Position numbers and translations under genes: made by a program. A stretch of DNA of 64,000 nucleotides, taken from NCBI GenBank assembly GCA_012729015.1, contig JAAYDY010000120.1, positions 49,840 to 113,839 of the forward strand, read 5' to 3'. A model generated the notes under the pieces. The model was not told the DNA's origin and made no database searches. It worked only from the letters and a program-made list of their open reading frames with translations. The stretch's first letter is position 1. Each line of letters begins with the position of its first letter. Shown here in pieces: positions 9,034-18,101 of this stretch. The stretch is from Phycisphaerae bacterium (GTDB lineage Bacteria; Planctomycetota; Phycisphaerae; FEN-1346; JAACEH01).

Positions 9034-10305
9034 TCAGAGCTCGGGCGTCCGGTCGTACTGGTCGAGGCGGCTGATGCGCAGGCGGGCGATCTTCCGTTCG
9101 TCGGACTCCAGCACGGCAATCACCAGGCGGCGGTACTCGATCTGCTCTCCTGCCTTGGGAACGCGGCCGACCGTGGACAGCACGAAGCCGCCGACGGTGT
9201 CGTAGTCCTCGTCCTCGGGCAGCTCGATGTCCAGTTCGTCGTTGACCTCGCTGATGCGGGCCCGGGCGTCCACCTCGGCCACGGTGTCGCTCACGCGGCG
9301 GACTTCTTCCGGCTCCGTCCGGTCGTACTCGTCCACGATGTCGCCGAGAATCTCCTCGATGATATCCTCGATGGTGATCAGCCCGGCCGTGCCGCCGTAC
9401 TCGTCCAGGACGATGGCGATGTGGACGCAGGCGCTGCGGAACTGGTGGAGGAGCTCGCTGAGGGTCTTGGTCTCGGGGATGAACAGCGCGTCGCGCATCA
9501 GGTCGCCCGCGCACCGGCGGTCGAAGCCCTCGGCCGCGGTGGCCGCCAGGAGGTCCTTGGCGTACAGGACGCCGACGACGGCGTCGATGGTGCCGTCGTA
9601 GACCGGCATGCGGCTGTGGCCGTCGGCGGTGAAGCAGTCGCGGGCCTCGGTCAGCGTGGCCGTGCGGGGCAGGGCGACGATCTCGGTGCGCGGCGTCATG
9701 ATGGCCGCGACGTCGGTGTCCTTGAACTCGATGATATTCTCGATCATCGTCTTTTCGTCTTCTTCGAGGGTACCTTCGAGCTCGCCCTCGGTGACGATGC
9801 TTCGCAGTTCGTCCTCCAGGTCCTGGTCGGGGTCATCTGTGGCCGCGGCGCCGCTGAGGCGTCGCACCAGCACGTCGACCAGGGCCAGCACCTTCAGCAG
9901 CGGCGTGCTGATGGCCCTCAGGCCATCCATCAGCGGCAGGGCCCGCACGATGATCCATTCGCTGTTGTAGCGGGCGCAGGCGATGGGGACCGCCACCGAG
10001 AGGACCACCAGGGCCAGGAAGATCATCAGGCCGCCGATGATCCAGTGGACGGCGGAATCCTCCGAAAGCAGGTAGGCCACGACCACGGCGACGAACGAAG
10101 CGTTGGCCAGGATGCGCCAGACCGCGATGGTGTGGACGAGACTCTCTTGGCGGTCGAGAAACCGCTCCAGACGGTCCGGCCGCCCGGCGTCCGACAGTCG
10201 CTGCTCCAGGCGGCTCGTCGAGTACCCGCGCAGCGCGTGCGACAGGATCGAGAGTGTGACGCTCGCGGCCAGCAGGGCAAGACCGTAGTAAGGCATGTAA
10301 TCCAC
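9034..10305 (-). CDS. CNNM/CorC-type transporter-like protein with CBS pair
   Basis: 423 residues: N-terminal membrane domain (DUF21/CNNM-like helices within ~1-150), two CBS domains (about 200-320; signature VAAIMTPRTEIVALP at the start) and a C-terminal CorC_HlyC domain (EDEDYDTVGGFVLSTVGRVP). The family is linked to magnesium or cobalt efflux; older annotations call it hemolysin-related. GTG start with AGGAG 6 nt upstream, 9 nt after ybeY. Substrate cannot be read from sequence. Confidence 0.88.
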   Translation of the reverse strand: MDYMPYYGLALLAASVTLSILSHALRGYSTSRLEQRLSDAGRPDRLERFLDRQESLVHTIAVWRILANASFVAVVVAYLLSEDSAVHWIIGGLMIFLALVVLSVAVPIACARYNSEWIIVRALPLMDGLRAISTPLLKVLALVDVLVRRLSGAAATDDPDQDLEDELRSIVTEGELEGTLEEDEKTMIENIIEFKDTDVAAIMTPRTEIVALPRTATLTEARDCFTADGHSRMPVYDGTIDAVVGVLYAKDLLAATAAEGFDRRCAGDLMRDALFIPETKTLSELLHQFRSACVHIAIVLDEYGGTAGLITIEDIIEEILGDIVDEYDRTEPEEVRRVSDTVAEVDARARISEVNDELDIELPEDEDYDTVGGFVLSTVGRVPKAGEQIEYRRLVIAVLESDERKIARLRISRLDQYDRTPEL

Positions 10306-10314
10306 AGCCGACTC

Positions 10315-10776
10315 CTATGATGCAGCAGGCGACCCCTGCTGATACACGTCGGGGTAACCCAGGGCGGTCAACAACTCGTTCTCGCGGGCGTGCATGCGTG
10401 CGGCCTGGGCGGTCGTGCGGTCATCGTAGCCCGCCAGGTGCAGCAAGCCATGCACGGCATAGAGCAGCAGCTCGCCGACGGGGTCCGTGCCGCGCTGGGT
10501 CGCCACGCGGACGGCTCGCTCGGCCGAGACGACGATCTCGCCGCTGAGGCGGTCGTCGCCCGCATCCGACAGGTCGAAGCTGATGACGTCGGTCGGCCCG
10601 TCGTGATTCAGATACTGCCGGTTGATGCGGCTGATTTCGGCGTCGTCCACGAGGGTCACCGACAGCGCGCCGGCCGCGAGGCCTTCGCTCGCCAGAACGC
10701 TTCGCAGCACAGACGCCAGGCGGCGTTTCTGGCCCTTCAGGTGGGTCTGCCGGTCGTTGATCTCGATCCGTGGCAT
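10315..10776 (-). CDS. ybeY: Endoribonuclease YbeY (variant metal motif)
   Basis: 153 residues, the usual YbeY length, ending with the conserved hydrolase region HGLLHLAGYDDRTTAQA. YbeY matures the 16S rRNA 3' end and takes part in ribosome quality control. The family zinc motif is HGxxHxxGYDH; here His109 and His113 are kept but the third His position is Asp119. Asp can ligate zinc, so activity is possible. ATG starts 4 nt after the pgpH stop, and corC follows after 9 nt. Neighbours phoH and pgpH are the classic ybeY neighbours. Confidence 0.92.
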   Translation of the reverse strand: MPRIEINDRQTHLKGQKRRLASVLRSVLASEGLAAGALSVTLVDDAEISRINRQYLNHDGPTDVISFDLSDAGDDRLSGEIVVSAERAVRVATQRGTDPVGELLLYAVHGLLHLAGYDDRTTAQAARMHARENELLTALGYPDVYQQGSPAAS

Positions 10777-10780
10777 GGCG

Positions 10781-13261
10781 TCAGGTGCGTTCCTCGTTGG
10801 CGGCGGTCCGGGGCGATGCCACGGCGTCGGCGCCCTGGCTCTTCTGGGCGTTGGCGGTGGCCGCCTCCTGCTGCTGACGTTCGTCGGGATAGGCCACGCG
10901 GCCATGATGGACGCTGATCAGCGACTTGATCAGGCTCTGCTCGATGGTGCGGACCTCGTTCAGCGACAGGCCGCTCTCGTCCAACTGGCCGTCCAGGAGC
11001 CGCTTCATCGTGATCTGGTGAACGCGGTCCTCGATCTTCGGCGGTGTGGGATCCTTGATGCTCCGCACGGCGCCCTCGCAACTGTCGGCCAGCATCAGGA
11101 CGGCGGTCTCCTTGCTCTGCGGCTTCGGGCCGCCGTAGCGGAACTCCGTCTCGTTGACCGGGCCGTCGCTGGCCTTCAGGGCCTCGTAGTAGAAGTACTC
11201 GATCACGGTCGTCCCGTGGTGCTCGGCGATGAAGGCATTGATGGATGGCGGCAGGCCGTACTGCTCGGCCATGTCCAGGCCGTCCTTGATATGGCTGGTG
11301 ATGATCAGTTTGCTCATCTGCGGCGTCAGATTGCCGTGGTCCGGGGCGTCGCCCAACTGGGTGCGGTTCTCGGTGAAGTAGTGCGGCTTGTTGACCTTGC
11401 CGATGTCGTGGAAATAGGCGCCGACGCGGGCCAGCAGTCCGTTGGCCCCGATGGCCTCGGCCGCCGGCTCGACCAGGCTGCCCAGCAGCAGGCTGTGCGA
11501 GTAGGTGCCGGGGGCCTCGATGGCCAGCTTCTTCAGGGCCGGCTGGTTGGCGTCGCAGAACTCCAGCAGCGAAATGTGCGTTACGACGCCGAAGACCCGC
11601 TCGACGAACGGCAGGATGCCCAGCACGAAGATGCCGGCCAGCAGCCCGTAGGCCATCGCCAGAAGCCCGTAGTTCAGCGTCGGCGCGAGGCTGTCCAGCG
11701 TAACGTCGCGGTCCCACAGGGCGGCGGCCCACACGGTGACCATCATCGCCGCCCCGGTCAGAAGGCCCACATACGTCAGTTTCAGCCGCGACCGCACCGC
11801 CTTGAGCTGGAGCACCGCGATGCTCGACCCCGTGACCATCAGCAGCAGGGTGTTGGCGTCCAGCCGCGTGACCAGCGCCGCCAGGGCGGCCGTCCACCAG
11901 GCCAGCACCAGGGCGAACCGGCGGCTGTAGGCGATGGTGAGGATCATGGCCACCGTGACCAGCTGGAACAGGGCCAGCGGCGGCCAGTAGCGAACGAACT
12001 TGGCGATGACCAGCACGCTCAGGACCAGGATCACGATGATCAGCGCGCGGGCCGGGCGGACCACCACGTTGGTCTGGTAGATCGCCGTGAAGGCCGTCAG
12101 CAGCGCGATCAGCAGGGCGGCCAGCATCACCGACCCGACGACGGCCCCGGCCCGCCGCACCGGGTGCAACTGTTTCAGATACTCCTGATGCTCGCGGTCG
12201 AGCACCTTCAGTTCTTCGTCACCGATCGCGGAGTCTCGGGCGACGAGGATGTCCTTGCGGCGGAACTCGCGCATGACGGGCTGGACGCCGGCCACGGCCT
12301 CCTCGCGCTGGGCCTTGGTACGGGCATCGTCGTAGATCAGCGTCGGCGCCAGTGCCGCGGCGAATCGGGAGCGTATCTTCTCGCGCAGGGCCATGCTCAG
12401 ATTGGCCGGAGCGAACGCCTCCATGACTTTCGCTTCGACCAGGTCGCGCGTGGCGCCCGTCGTGACGTTCAGCGGCGGATCCTTGGCCTTGTCCAGCCTC
12501 GACAGCTCACCGTTGTCGTAGATGAAGATGTGGGACAGTTCCGTGTGGCCTCGCTCGTAGAAATGGTCCGGGTCGGACAGGATCGGCAGCTTCTGGACGT
12601 AGGCGACGACGGCGTCGCAGTGCTTGACCAGTTGCTCGCGGGCCTTGTCGTCCTTGGTCAGTTCGATCATCTGGCCGAAGATGTCGTCGAGGCCCCAGGC
12701 CTTCTTGAGCGTCTCGGCGCGTTTTCTGCGTTCGTCCTTCTCGGCAGCCAGCGGGTCGGGCGTCCCCTCCGTGGCGGCAGTGGCCGGAGCGGATCCGGGG
12801 GGTGTCGCCGCCTCGGGCGCAGGCGTCTCGGTCGGCGTCGGGGCGACGGCCGGGGGCTGGCCTTCGGGCGCGGCCGGCTTCGGCTGGCGAGCCAGTTCGC
12901 TGGCGTACCCCAGCAGGTCGATGAACTCCTCGCGGACTTTGTTCGGGGCCGTGGCGTCGCGCGAGTAGACGCGCGGCGTCGTGTTGCGGGCTTCCTCGCG
13001 CTTGGCGTTGGTGGCCGTCTCGTCCACGAACCGGAAATCCACGCGAGACACGATCGAGACGTCGGTTGTTTCGCCCTTGCGGTACTGGAGCGGCTCGTAC
13101 GGCGTGAGCATCAGGACGACCGTGCCGGCGAGCATCAGCAGGAGGATGCCCAGGCGGACGAAGTTGCGGGGTTGGCGAAGCCGGCCCACCAGGCCGCGCA
13201 GGCCCTCCCCCTTGAGTTTTCTCGGATCGACGCGACGCCTCTGGCGTTCGAACAGGGCCAT
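10781..13261 (-). CDS. pgpH: PgpH-type 7TM-HD c-di-AMP phosphodiesterase
   Basis: 826 residues. One N-terminal membrane helix (~34-53), a large extracytoplasmic 7TMR-HDED domain with a Pro/Ala-rich insert, a block of membrane helices around residues 360-560, then a cytoplasmic HD domain with HDIGK at 618-622 and later conserved His positions (SHIKDG, EHHGT). In Listeria and relatives this architecture hydrolyses c-di-AMP to pApA. cdaA and cdaR lie further down the same gene run, so this is probably the degrading arm of that signal. It lies between phoH (7-nt gap) and ybeY (4-nt gap). The substrate assignment is from the family. Confidence 0.9.
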   Translation of the reverse strand: MALFERQRRRVDPRKLKGEGLRGLVGRLRQPRNFVRLGILLLMLAGTVVLMLTPYEPLQYRKGETTDVSIVSRVDFRFVDETATNAKREEARNTTPRVYSRDATAPNKVREEFIDLLGYASELARQPKPAAPEGQPPAVAPTPTETPAPEAATPPGSAPATAATEGTPDPLAAEKDERRKRAETLKKAWGLDDIFGQMIELTKDDKAREQLVKHCDAVVAYVQKLPILSDPDHFYERGHTELSHIFIYDNGELSRLDKAKDPPLNVTTGATRDLVEAKVMEAFAPANLSMALREKIRSRFAAALAPTLIYDDARTKAQREEAVAGVQPVMREFRRKDILVARDSAIGDEELKVLDREHQEYLKQLHPVRRAGAVVGSVMLAALLIALLTAFTAIYQTNVVVRPARALIIVILVLSVLVIAKFVRYWPPLALFQLVTVAMILTIAYSRRFALVLAWWTAALAALVTRLDANTLLLMVTGSSIAVLQLKAVRSRLKLTYVGLLTGAAMMVTVWAAALWDRDVTLDSLAPTLNYGLLAMAYGLLAGIFVLGILPFVERVFGVVTHISLLEFCDANQPALKKLAIEAPGTYSHSLLLGSLVEPAAEAIGANGLLARVGAYFHDIGKVNKPHYFTENRTQLGDAPDHGNLTPQMSKLIITSHIKDGLDMAEQYGLPPSINAFIAEHHGTTVIEYFYYEALKASDGPVNETEFRYGGPKPQSKETAVLMLADSCEGAVRSIKDPTPPKIEDRVHQITMKRLLDGQLDESGLSLNEVRTIEQSLIKSLISVHHGRVAYPDERQQQEAATANAQKSQGADAVASPRTAANEERT

Positions 13262-13268
13262 GGCCGCT

Positions 13269-14267
13269 TCAGCTCTCCTCGTCCTGGGCCGGCTTCGGCA
13301 GGTCGTCGGGTACGTCCGGCGACGGGACGCCCTTGTGCCGCTCGTAGGCGTCCACGATCTCCTGGACCAGTCGGTGGCGGACAATGTCCGCACGCCCGAG
13401 TTCCACGCGGGCGATGCCCGACACGGCCCCCAGCTTCCGGACCGCATCGATCAGCCCGCTGCGCGCCGGGGCCGCCAGGTCCGTCTGCGTCACGTCGCCG
13501 GTGACCACCATCTTACTGCGCATTCCCATGCGGGTGAGGAACATTTTCATCTGGCTGACGGTGGCGTTCTGGGCCTCGTCGAGGATGATGAACGAGTCGT
13601 TCAGGGTCCGCCCGCGCATGAACGCCAGCGGAATGATCTCGATCATGTCGTTTTCCATGTAGAGCTTAACCTGCTCGAAGTCCATCATGTCGTGCAGGGC
13701 GTCCAGCAGCGGCCGCAGGTACGGATTCACCTTGGCGAGCATGTCGCCGGGCAGGAAGCCGAGCCGCTCGCCGGCCTCGACGGCCGGGCGGGTGAGCACG
13801 AGCTTCTTGACGTCTCGCCGCTTGAGCGACTCGACGGCCAGGGCCACGGCCAGATAGGTCTTGCCCGTGCCGGCGGGGCCGGTGCAGAAGGTCAGGTCGT
13901 GCCGCCGCATGGCCTCCACGTAGGCGGCCTGACCGCCGGTCTTTGGGCGGATGCGCTGTCCGCGGGCCAGGACGGAAATCTCGGTCCCGTTGGGGCCGGC
14001 GCCGTTGTGGCGAACCGAGTCGATCAGTTCCGCCACGTCGCGCGACAGGATGGTGCGGCCGCGCTGCATGCGGCCGACAAGCTCCTCGACGACCGCGGCG
14101 GCCAGCGCCACGGAATCGCCCTCGCCGCTCAGGGTCAGCGTGTCGCCCCGAGCCGACACCTCCACGGACAGGGCGTCGCGGATCATTCGCAGGTGCCGGT
14201 CCTGGCTGCCGAACAGAACAAGCCGGTCGGGACTGTCGGGAATAGGTATCTGCTTCTGCATCGGCAT
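13269..14267 (-). CDS. phoH: PhoH-family ATPase
   Basis: 332 residues, a PhoH/YbeZ-like P-loop ATPase: Walker A GPAGTGKT (130-137), RPAVEAGERLGFLPGD, Walker B FIILDEAQN (~226-234) and TGDVTQTDL. YbeZ works with YbeY in rRNA and ribosome maturation, and the two are in the same run here with pgpH between them. ATG at 14267 (a second in-frame ATG two codons later is possible). 12 nt after cdsA. Confidence 0.93.
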   Translation of the reverse strand: MPMQKQIPIPDSPDRLVLFGSQDRHLRMIRDALSVEVSARGDTLTLSGEGDSVALAAAVVEELVGRMQRGRTILSRDVAELIDSVRHNGAGPNGTEISVLARGQRIRPKTGGQAAYVEAMRRHDLTFCTGPAGTGKTYLAVALAVESLKRRDVKKLVLTRPAVEAGERLGFLPGDMLAKVNPYLRPLLDALHDMMDFEQVKLYMENDMIEIIPLAFMRGRTLNDSFIILDEAQNATVSQMKMFLTRMGMRSKMVVTGDVTQTDLAAPARSGLIDAVRKLGAVSGIARVELGRADIVRHRLVQEIVDAYERHKGVPSPDVPDDLPKPAQDEES

Positions 14268-14279
14268 TCTATTGTATCG

Positions 14280-15173
14280 TCATCGCCCGCAGGCGAAAAG
14301 CACCAGTATTCCGTAAGCCGCCGGAGCCGCCAGCAGAATGCTGTCGAGCACATCCAGCACGCCGCCGAATCCGGGGATGCCGCTGCCGGAGTCCTTGATG
14401 CCGGCGGCCCGTTTCATGAGGCTCTCGGCCAGGTCGCCCAGGACCGCCATGGGCGTCACCGCCAGGGCGAAGACCACGAGCTGCCACCACGCCAGCCCCA
14501 GCAGCCAGCGGCCGGCGGCCAGACTGACGATCATGGCCAGCAGGAAACCGCCGATCAGTCCCTCGACGGTCTTCTTGGGGCTGAGCTGCGGCACCAGCTT
14601 GCGCCGTCCGAAGGCCCGGCCGAACAGGTAGCCGCCGATGTCGCTGGACTTGATGACGGCCACGGTGACCAGAAGGGCGTAGACGCCGTTGAGGGATTCC
14701 ATGACCCTCAGGGCCGTCAGGGACAGGCCCAGGAGGCCGATGTAGGCGAAGGCCAGAAGGTCGCCGCCCAGGCGGCCCAGGGCGGCGCTGTCGGCGCCGT
14801 GCTGCCAGCCGCGAACCGTTTCGACCACCAGGGCCAGCACGACCAGGCCGACCATGGCCGCCATCGCCGGCGTCAGGGCCACCGCGCCGATGTGCCAGAC
14901 GACGGCCTCGCCGCCGCGAAGCTGCGCCGCCAGCACCGAGCCGTGGAGGGCCAGCGAGGCCGCCATGACCAGCGGTTCGTGAATGCGGCAGCCGGCCTGA
15001 CGCAGCAGGAGGGCCAGCTCGTGGACCGCCAGCACCGTCGCCAGGGCGATGACGCAGAAATAGGCCGGCGCCCAGGCGATGTCGTAGCGGCGTTGCAGGT
15101 GAAGGTCGAGCAGGAGCAGGCCGCCGATGCCGGCGGCCATCAGGATGCCGAAAATGACTCGAGTTCTGAGCAT
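14280..15173 (-). CDS. cdsA: Phosphatidate cytidylyltransferase (CDP-diacylglycerol synthase)
   Basis: 297 residues, about eight membrane helices, with the C-terminal CDS signature SLMKRAAGIKDSGSGIPGFG then GVLDVLDS. It makes CDP-diacylglycerol from phosphatidate and CTP for phospholipid synthesis. Compared with the common signature (P-x-H-G-G-x-x-D-R-x-D), the His is Phe and the Arg of DR is Val, so two usually conserved residues differ while both Asp and the KD pair are kept. The neighbour uppS is the typical partner of cdsA in bacteria. 39 nt after uppS. Confidence 0.92.
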   Translation of the reverse strand: MLRTRVIFGILMAAGIGGLLLLDLHLQRRYDIAWAPAYFCVIALATVLAVHELALLLRQAGCRIHEPLVMAASLALHGSVLAAQLRGGEAVVWHIGAVALTPAMAAMVGLVVLALVVETVRGWQHGADSAALGRLGGDLLAFAYIGLLGLSLTALRVMESLNGVYALLVTVAVIKSSDIGGYLFGRAFGRRKLVPQLSPKKTVEGLIGGFLLAMIVSLAAGRWLLGLAWWQLVVFALAVTPMAVLGDLAESLMKRAAGIKDSGSGIPGFGGVLDVLDSILLAAPAAYGILVLFACGR

Positions 15174-15212
15174 ATCAGGCGGCGGATGTCCTATGTATGG
15201 TGATTCCGGGGG

Positions 15213-15974
15213 TCAACGCACGTCGTCCGGCGACAGGCCTCCGAATCGCCTCTGGCGGCGGGCGTAGTCGGCCATGGCCCGGTAGAGGTCCTCTTTCTGG
15301 AAATCGGGCCAGAGCACGTCGGTGACGTACAGTTCCGTGTAGGAAATCTGCCAGAGCAGGAAATTGCTGACCCTCATCTCGCCGCCGGTGCGGATGAGCA
15401 GGTCGGGGTCGCTCTGCCCGGCCGTGTAGAGACGCGAAGCAAACGTCGCCTCGTCGATGGTTTCGGGATCCAGGGTGCCGGCGGCCGCGTCGCGGGCCAG
15501 GCTGCGCGCGGCATCGACAATCTCCTGCCGCCCGCCATAGTTCACCGCCAGGCAGAGCACCGGGCCGGTGTTCTCGGCGCCGAGCCGCTCGTTGGTCTCG
15601 ACTTCCTTCAGAACCGCCGCCGGCAGCTTGTCGCGGCGGCCGATGTTGATGAACCGGGCGTTCTTCTCGGTGATGCGACGGCGTTCGGCCACCAGGTTCC
15701 GACGGTAGAGCTTCATCAGTGAGTCGATTTCGTCCTGCGGCCGCGACCAGTTCTCGTGGCTGAAGGCGTAGAGGGTCACCTGTTTCAGGCCCAGGTCTTC
15801 GACCACTTCGAGCACGCGCTCGACGCTGTCGCGGCCGGCCCGGTGGCCTTCCATGCGCGGCAGCCTGCGCTGTCGCGCCCAGCGGCCGTTGCCGTCCATG
15901 ATAATGGCAATGTGCTGTGGCCACCGCTCGCGCGGCACATCGGCCAGGGTGGCTGGAACAGGCGTCTCGGCCAT
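15213..15974 (-). CDS. uppS: Undecaprenyl diphosphate synthase
   Basis: 253 residues. Conserved cis-prenyltransferase motifs: IIMDGNGRWA with catalytic Asp27, GHRAGRDSVERVLE, TLYAFSHENWSRP, AVNYGGRQEIVDAAR and DLLIRTGGEMRVSNFLLWQ, ending PDFQKEDLYRAMADY. It makes C55-PP, the lipid carrier for peptidoglycan and surface polysaccharides. The ATG directly abuts the purA stop (TAG then ATG), which implies coupled translation. Confidence 0.96.
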   Translation of the reverse strand: MAETPVPATLADVPRERWPQHIAIIMDGNGRWARQRRLPRMEGHRAGRDSVERVLEVVEDLGLKQVTLYAFSHENWSRPQDEIDSLMKLYRRNLVAERRRITEKNARFINIGRRDKLPAAVLKEVETNERLGAENTGPVLCLAVNYGGRQEIVDAARSLARDAAAGTLDPETIDEATFASRLYTAGQSDPDLLIRTGGEMRVSNFLLWQISYTELYVTDVLWPDFQKEDLYRAMADYARRQRRFGGLSPDDVR

Positions 15975-17273
15975 CTAGATCAGCTCTTCCCGGAAAAGGG
16001 TCTGGGTCCGCTCGGGGCCTACGCTGACGATGGCGATGGGCGTTTCCAGCAGGGTCTCCAGGCGCTTCACGTAGCTGCGGGCGTTGGCCGGCAGGTCGGC
16101 GAACTCGCGCACGCCGTCGATCTCTTCGGCCCAGCCGGGGTGATCCTCGTACACCGGCTCCACGTCCTTCATCACTTCGGCGTCCGTCGGGAAGCTCTTC
16201 AGGAGCTGTCCCTTGTAGCGGTAGCCGGTGCAGATCTTCAGCGTCTGGAACCCGCTGAGCACGTCCAGGAGCATCAGGGCCACCTTGTCGACGCCGCCGA
16301 GCTTGATGCTGTAGCGCGTGGCGAAGGCGTCGAACCATCCGCAGCGTCGCGGCCGCCCGGTCGTGGTGCCGTACTCGTGCCCGCGCTCGCGGATTCGGTT
16401 GCCGATGTCGTTGTCCTGCTCGCTGGGGAACGGCCCCGTGCCGACGCGCGTCGTGTAGGCCTTGGCCACGCCCACGATGGTGTCGATGACCTTAGCCGGC
16501 ACGCCGGCCCCGGCCGACACGCCACACGCCGAGGCGTTGCTGCTGGTGACGTACGGGAACGTGCCGTGGTCGATGTCCAGCAGGGTGCCCTGGGCGCCCT
16601 CGAAAAGCAACCGGCGGCCGTCGGCGATGGCCTCCTGGAGCAGGGCCGTCGTGTCGCAGACGAACGGACGCAGAATCTCGGCGTACCGCCTGGCCTTGGC
16701 GACCATCTGCTCCACGGGGACGCCCGCCGAGCCGTACATCGCCGTCAGCAGGCGGTTCTTGTAGTCCACGATGCGACGGACCTGCTGCTCGATGGCGTCG
16801 GCGTGGAACAGGTTGCCGACGCGAATGGCCTGGGTGCGGCCGGCCTTGTCGCAGTAGCACGGGCCGATGCCGCGGGCCGTCGTGCCGATCTTGCCCTTGC
16901 CGCTGTCGGTCTCGCGGAGCTGGTCTTCCAGCTTGTGGTAGGGGAAGACCACGTGGGCCGTCTGGCTGATCCGCAGGCGGCCCTCGAACCGGACGCCGCC
17001 GTCGCAAAGGTTCTGAAGCTCCTGCTCGAACACCTCCGGGTCCAGCACCACGCCGCCGGCGATGACGCAGAGAACGTCCTCGTGGACGATGCCGCTGGGA
17101 ATCAGGTGGAGCTTGAAGGTCCGATCGCCGACGACGACGGTGTGCCCGGCGTTGGAGCCGCCGAGAAACCGGACGACGACGTCCGATTGCTCGCTGAGCA
17201 GGTCGGTGATCTTGCCTTTGGCCTCGTCGCCCCATTGCAGGCCGACGACGCACGTGTTGCCTCGCAGCTTCAT
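15975..17273 (-). CDS. purA: Adenylosuccinate synthetase
   Basis: 432 residues, full length. Starts with VVGLQWGDEAKGKITDLL (GTP-binding loop and catalytic Asp), then GGSNAGHTVVV, GTTARGIGPCYCDK, FEGAQGTLLDIDHGTFPYVT and TTTGRPRRCGW. It converts IMP plus aspartate to adenylosuccinate, the first step to AMP. First gene of the long minus-strand run, with a promoter about 75 nt upstream. Confidence 0.97.
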   Translation of the reverse strand: MKLRGNTCVVGLQWGDEAKGKITDLLSEQSDVVVRFLGGSNAGHTVVVGDRTFKLHLIPSGIVHEDVLCVIAGGVVLDPEVFEQELQNLCDGGVRFEGRLRISQTAHVVFPYHKLEDQLRETDSGKGKIGTTARGIGPCYCDKAGRTQAIRVGNLFHADAIEQQVRRIVDYKNRLLTAMYGSAGVPVEQMVAKARRYAEILRPFVCDTTALLQEAIADGRRLLFEGAQGTLLDIDHGTFPYVTSSNASACGVSAGAGVPAKVIDTIVGVAKAYTTRVGTGPFPSEQDNDIGNRIRERGHEYGTTTGRPRRCGWFDAFATRYSIKLGGVDKVALMLLDVLSGFQTLKICTGYRYKGQLLKSFPTDAEVMKDVEPVYEDHPGWAEEIDGVREFADLPANARSYVKRLETLLETPIAIVSVGPERTQTLFREELI

Positions 17274-17348
17274 CCAGTGCCCTCTCCGACAGGAAGATAG
17301 GGTGTACAGCGCAGGGTCTGAGCCACCGGTGGCCCGCCCGAAGGGCCC

Positions 17349-17376
17349 ATTGTAGCCGACAGCCGCTCAAAAGCAA
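17349..17376 (-). promoter_or_regulatory. Promoter for the purA-led gene run
   Basis: Minus-strand TTGCTT (17376-17371), 16 nt, TACAAT (17354-17349). This is the only good promoter-like pair found upstream of the tightly packed minus-strand genes, so it may drive much of the run down to cdaR. Confidence 0.5.
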
Positions 17377-17456
17377 GCCCGGCCTCGGGCCAGATGCCCG
17401 CGGGCCCGGAGGGCCGGTTCTGTGGCCAGAAGGAAGATCGACGACACACAGGCGCC

Positions 17457-17485
17457 TTGACCCATGACGGGGGGCATGTTATATG
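17457..17485 (+). promoter_or_regulatory. Promoter for the ferritin-like gene
   Basis: TTGACC (17457-17462), 17 nt, TATATG (17480-17485), about 60 nt before the start codon. It is back to back with the purA promoter in the same 274-nt intergenic region. No Fur-box palindrome was recognised. Confidence 0.45.
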
Positions 17486-17547
17486 CGGCTATGATGCCGG
17501 TCCAATGACAGAAGAGCACTGAGCGGCCATTTAAGGGAGGAGAGGCG

Positions 17548-18009
17548 ATGAGCAAGAAGGTGATCGATCTGCTGAATCGGGCGCGTGGGCAGGAACTGAT
17601 GGCCATCATCCAGTACATGGCGCAGCACTACCAGTTGGAGGATCAGGACTTCGGGAAACTGGGCTCGAAGGTCAAGGCGGTAGCCATCGAAGAGATGAAG
17701 CACGCCGAGATGCTGGCCGAGCGGATTCGCTTTCTGGGCGGCACGCCGACGGCCAAGCCCGACGGCGAAGTCGCCAAGGACCAGGACATCCCGGCCATGT
17801 ACAAGACCGACGTGGACCTGGAGAAGGAAGCCGTCCGGATGTACAACGAGTCGGCGATTGTCTGCGGCGAAGAGGGCGACCACGTGTCGAAGAAGCTCTT
17901 CGAGGAGCTTCTGGCCGATGAGGAGAAGCACCTGGACTACTTCGACAACGTCCAGGGCCACATCGAAATGATGGGCAACGCCTTCCTGGCCAACCAGACG
18001 GGCGACTGA
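17548..18009 (+). CDS. Bacterioferritin/ferritin-like diiron protein
   Basis: 153 residues, almost entirely helical. Ferritin-like four-helix bundle with diiron ligand patterns: a Glu in GQELMAIIQYM, EEMKHAE (E-x-x-H) in helix 2, a Glu in EKEAVRMYNE and EEKHLDYFD (E-x-x-H) in helix 4. Proteins of this type store iron or scavenge peroxide. A strong GGAGGAGAGG ribosome site precedes the ATG. The conserved haem-ligating Met of Bfr cannot be fixed without an alignment, so I keep the call general. Monocistronic: own promoter and a following hairpin. Confidence 0.85.
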   Translation: MSKKVIDLLNRARGQELMAIIQYMAQHYQLEDQDFGKLGSKVKAVAIEEMKHAEMLAERIRFLGGTPTAKPDGEVAKDQDIPAMYKTDVDLEKEAVRMYNESAIVCGEEGDHVSKKLFEELLADEEKHLDYFDNVQGHIEMMGNAFLANQTGD

Positions 18010-18045
18010 CCGGCTCCGACCCGGGTCGCCATGCCACGAACGCCA

Positions 18046-18080
18046 AGGGCCGCCGCGAGCGATCGCGACGGCCCTGTCTT
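18046..18080. terminator. Hairpin between ferritin-like gene and kamA
   Basis: GGGCCGCCGCG, 6-nt loop, CGCGACGGCCC (one C-A mismatch) at 18047-18074, followed by TGTCTT on the plus strand. It lies between convergent genes and may serve both. Confidence 0.6.
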
Positions 18081-18101
18081 GTTCGGGGAGTGAGTTGTGC
18101 G

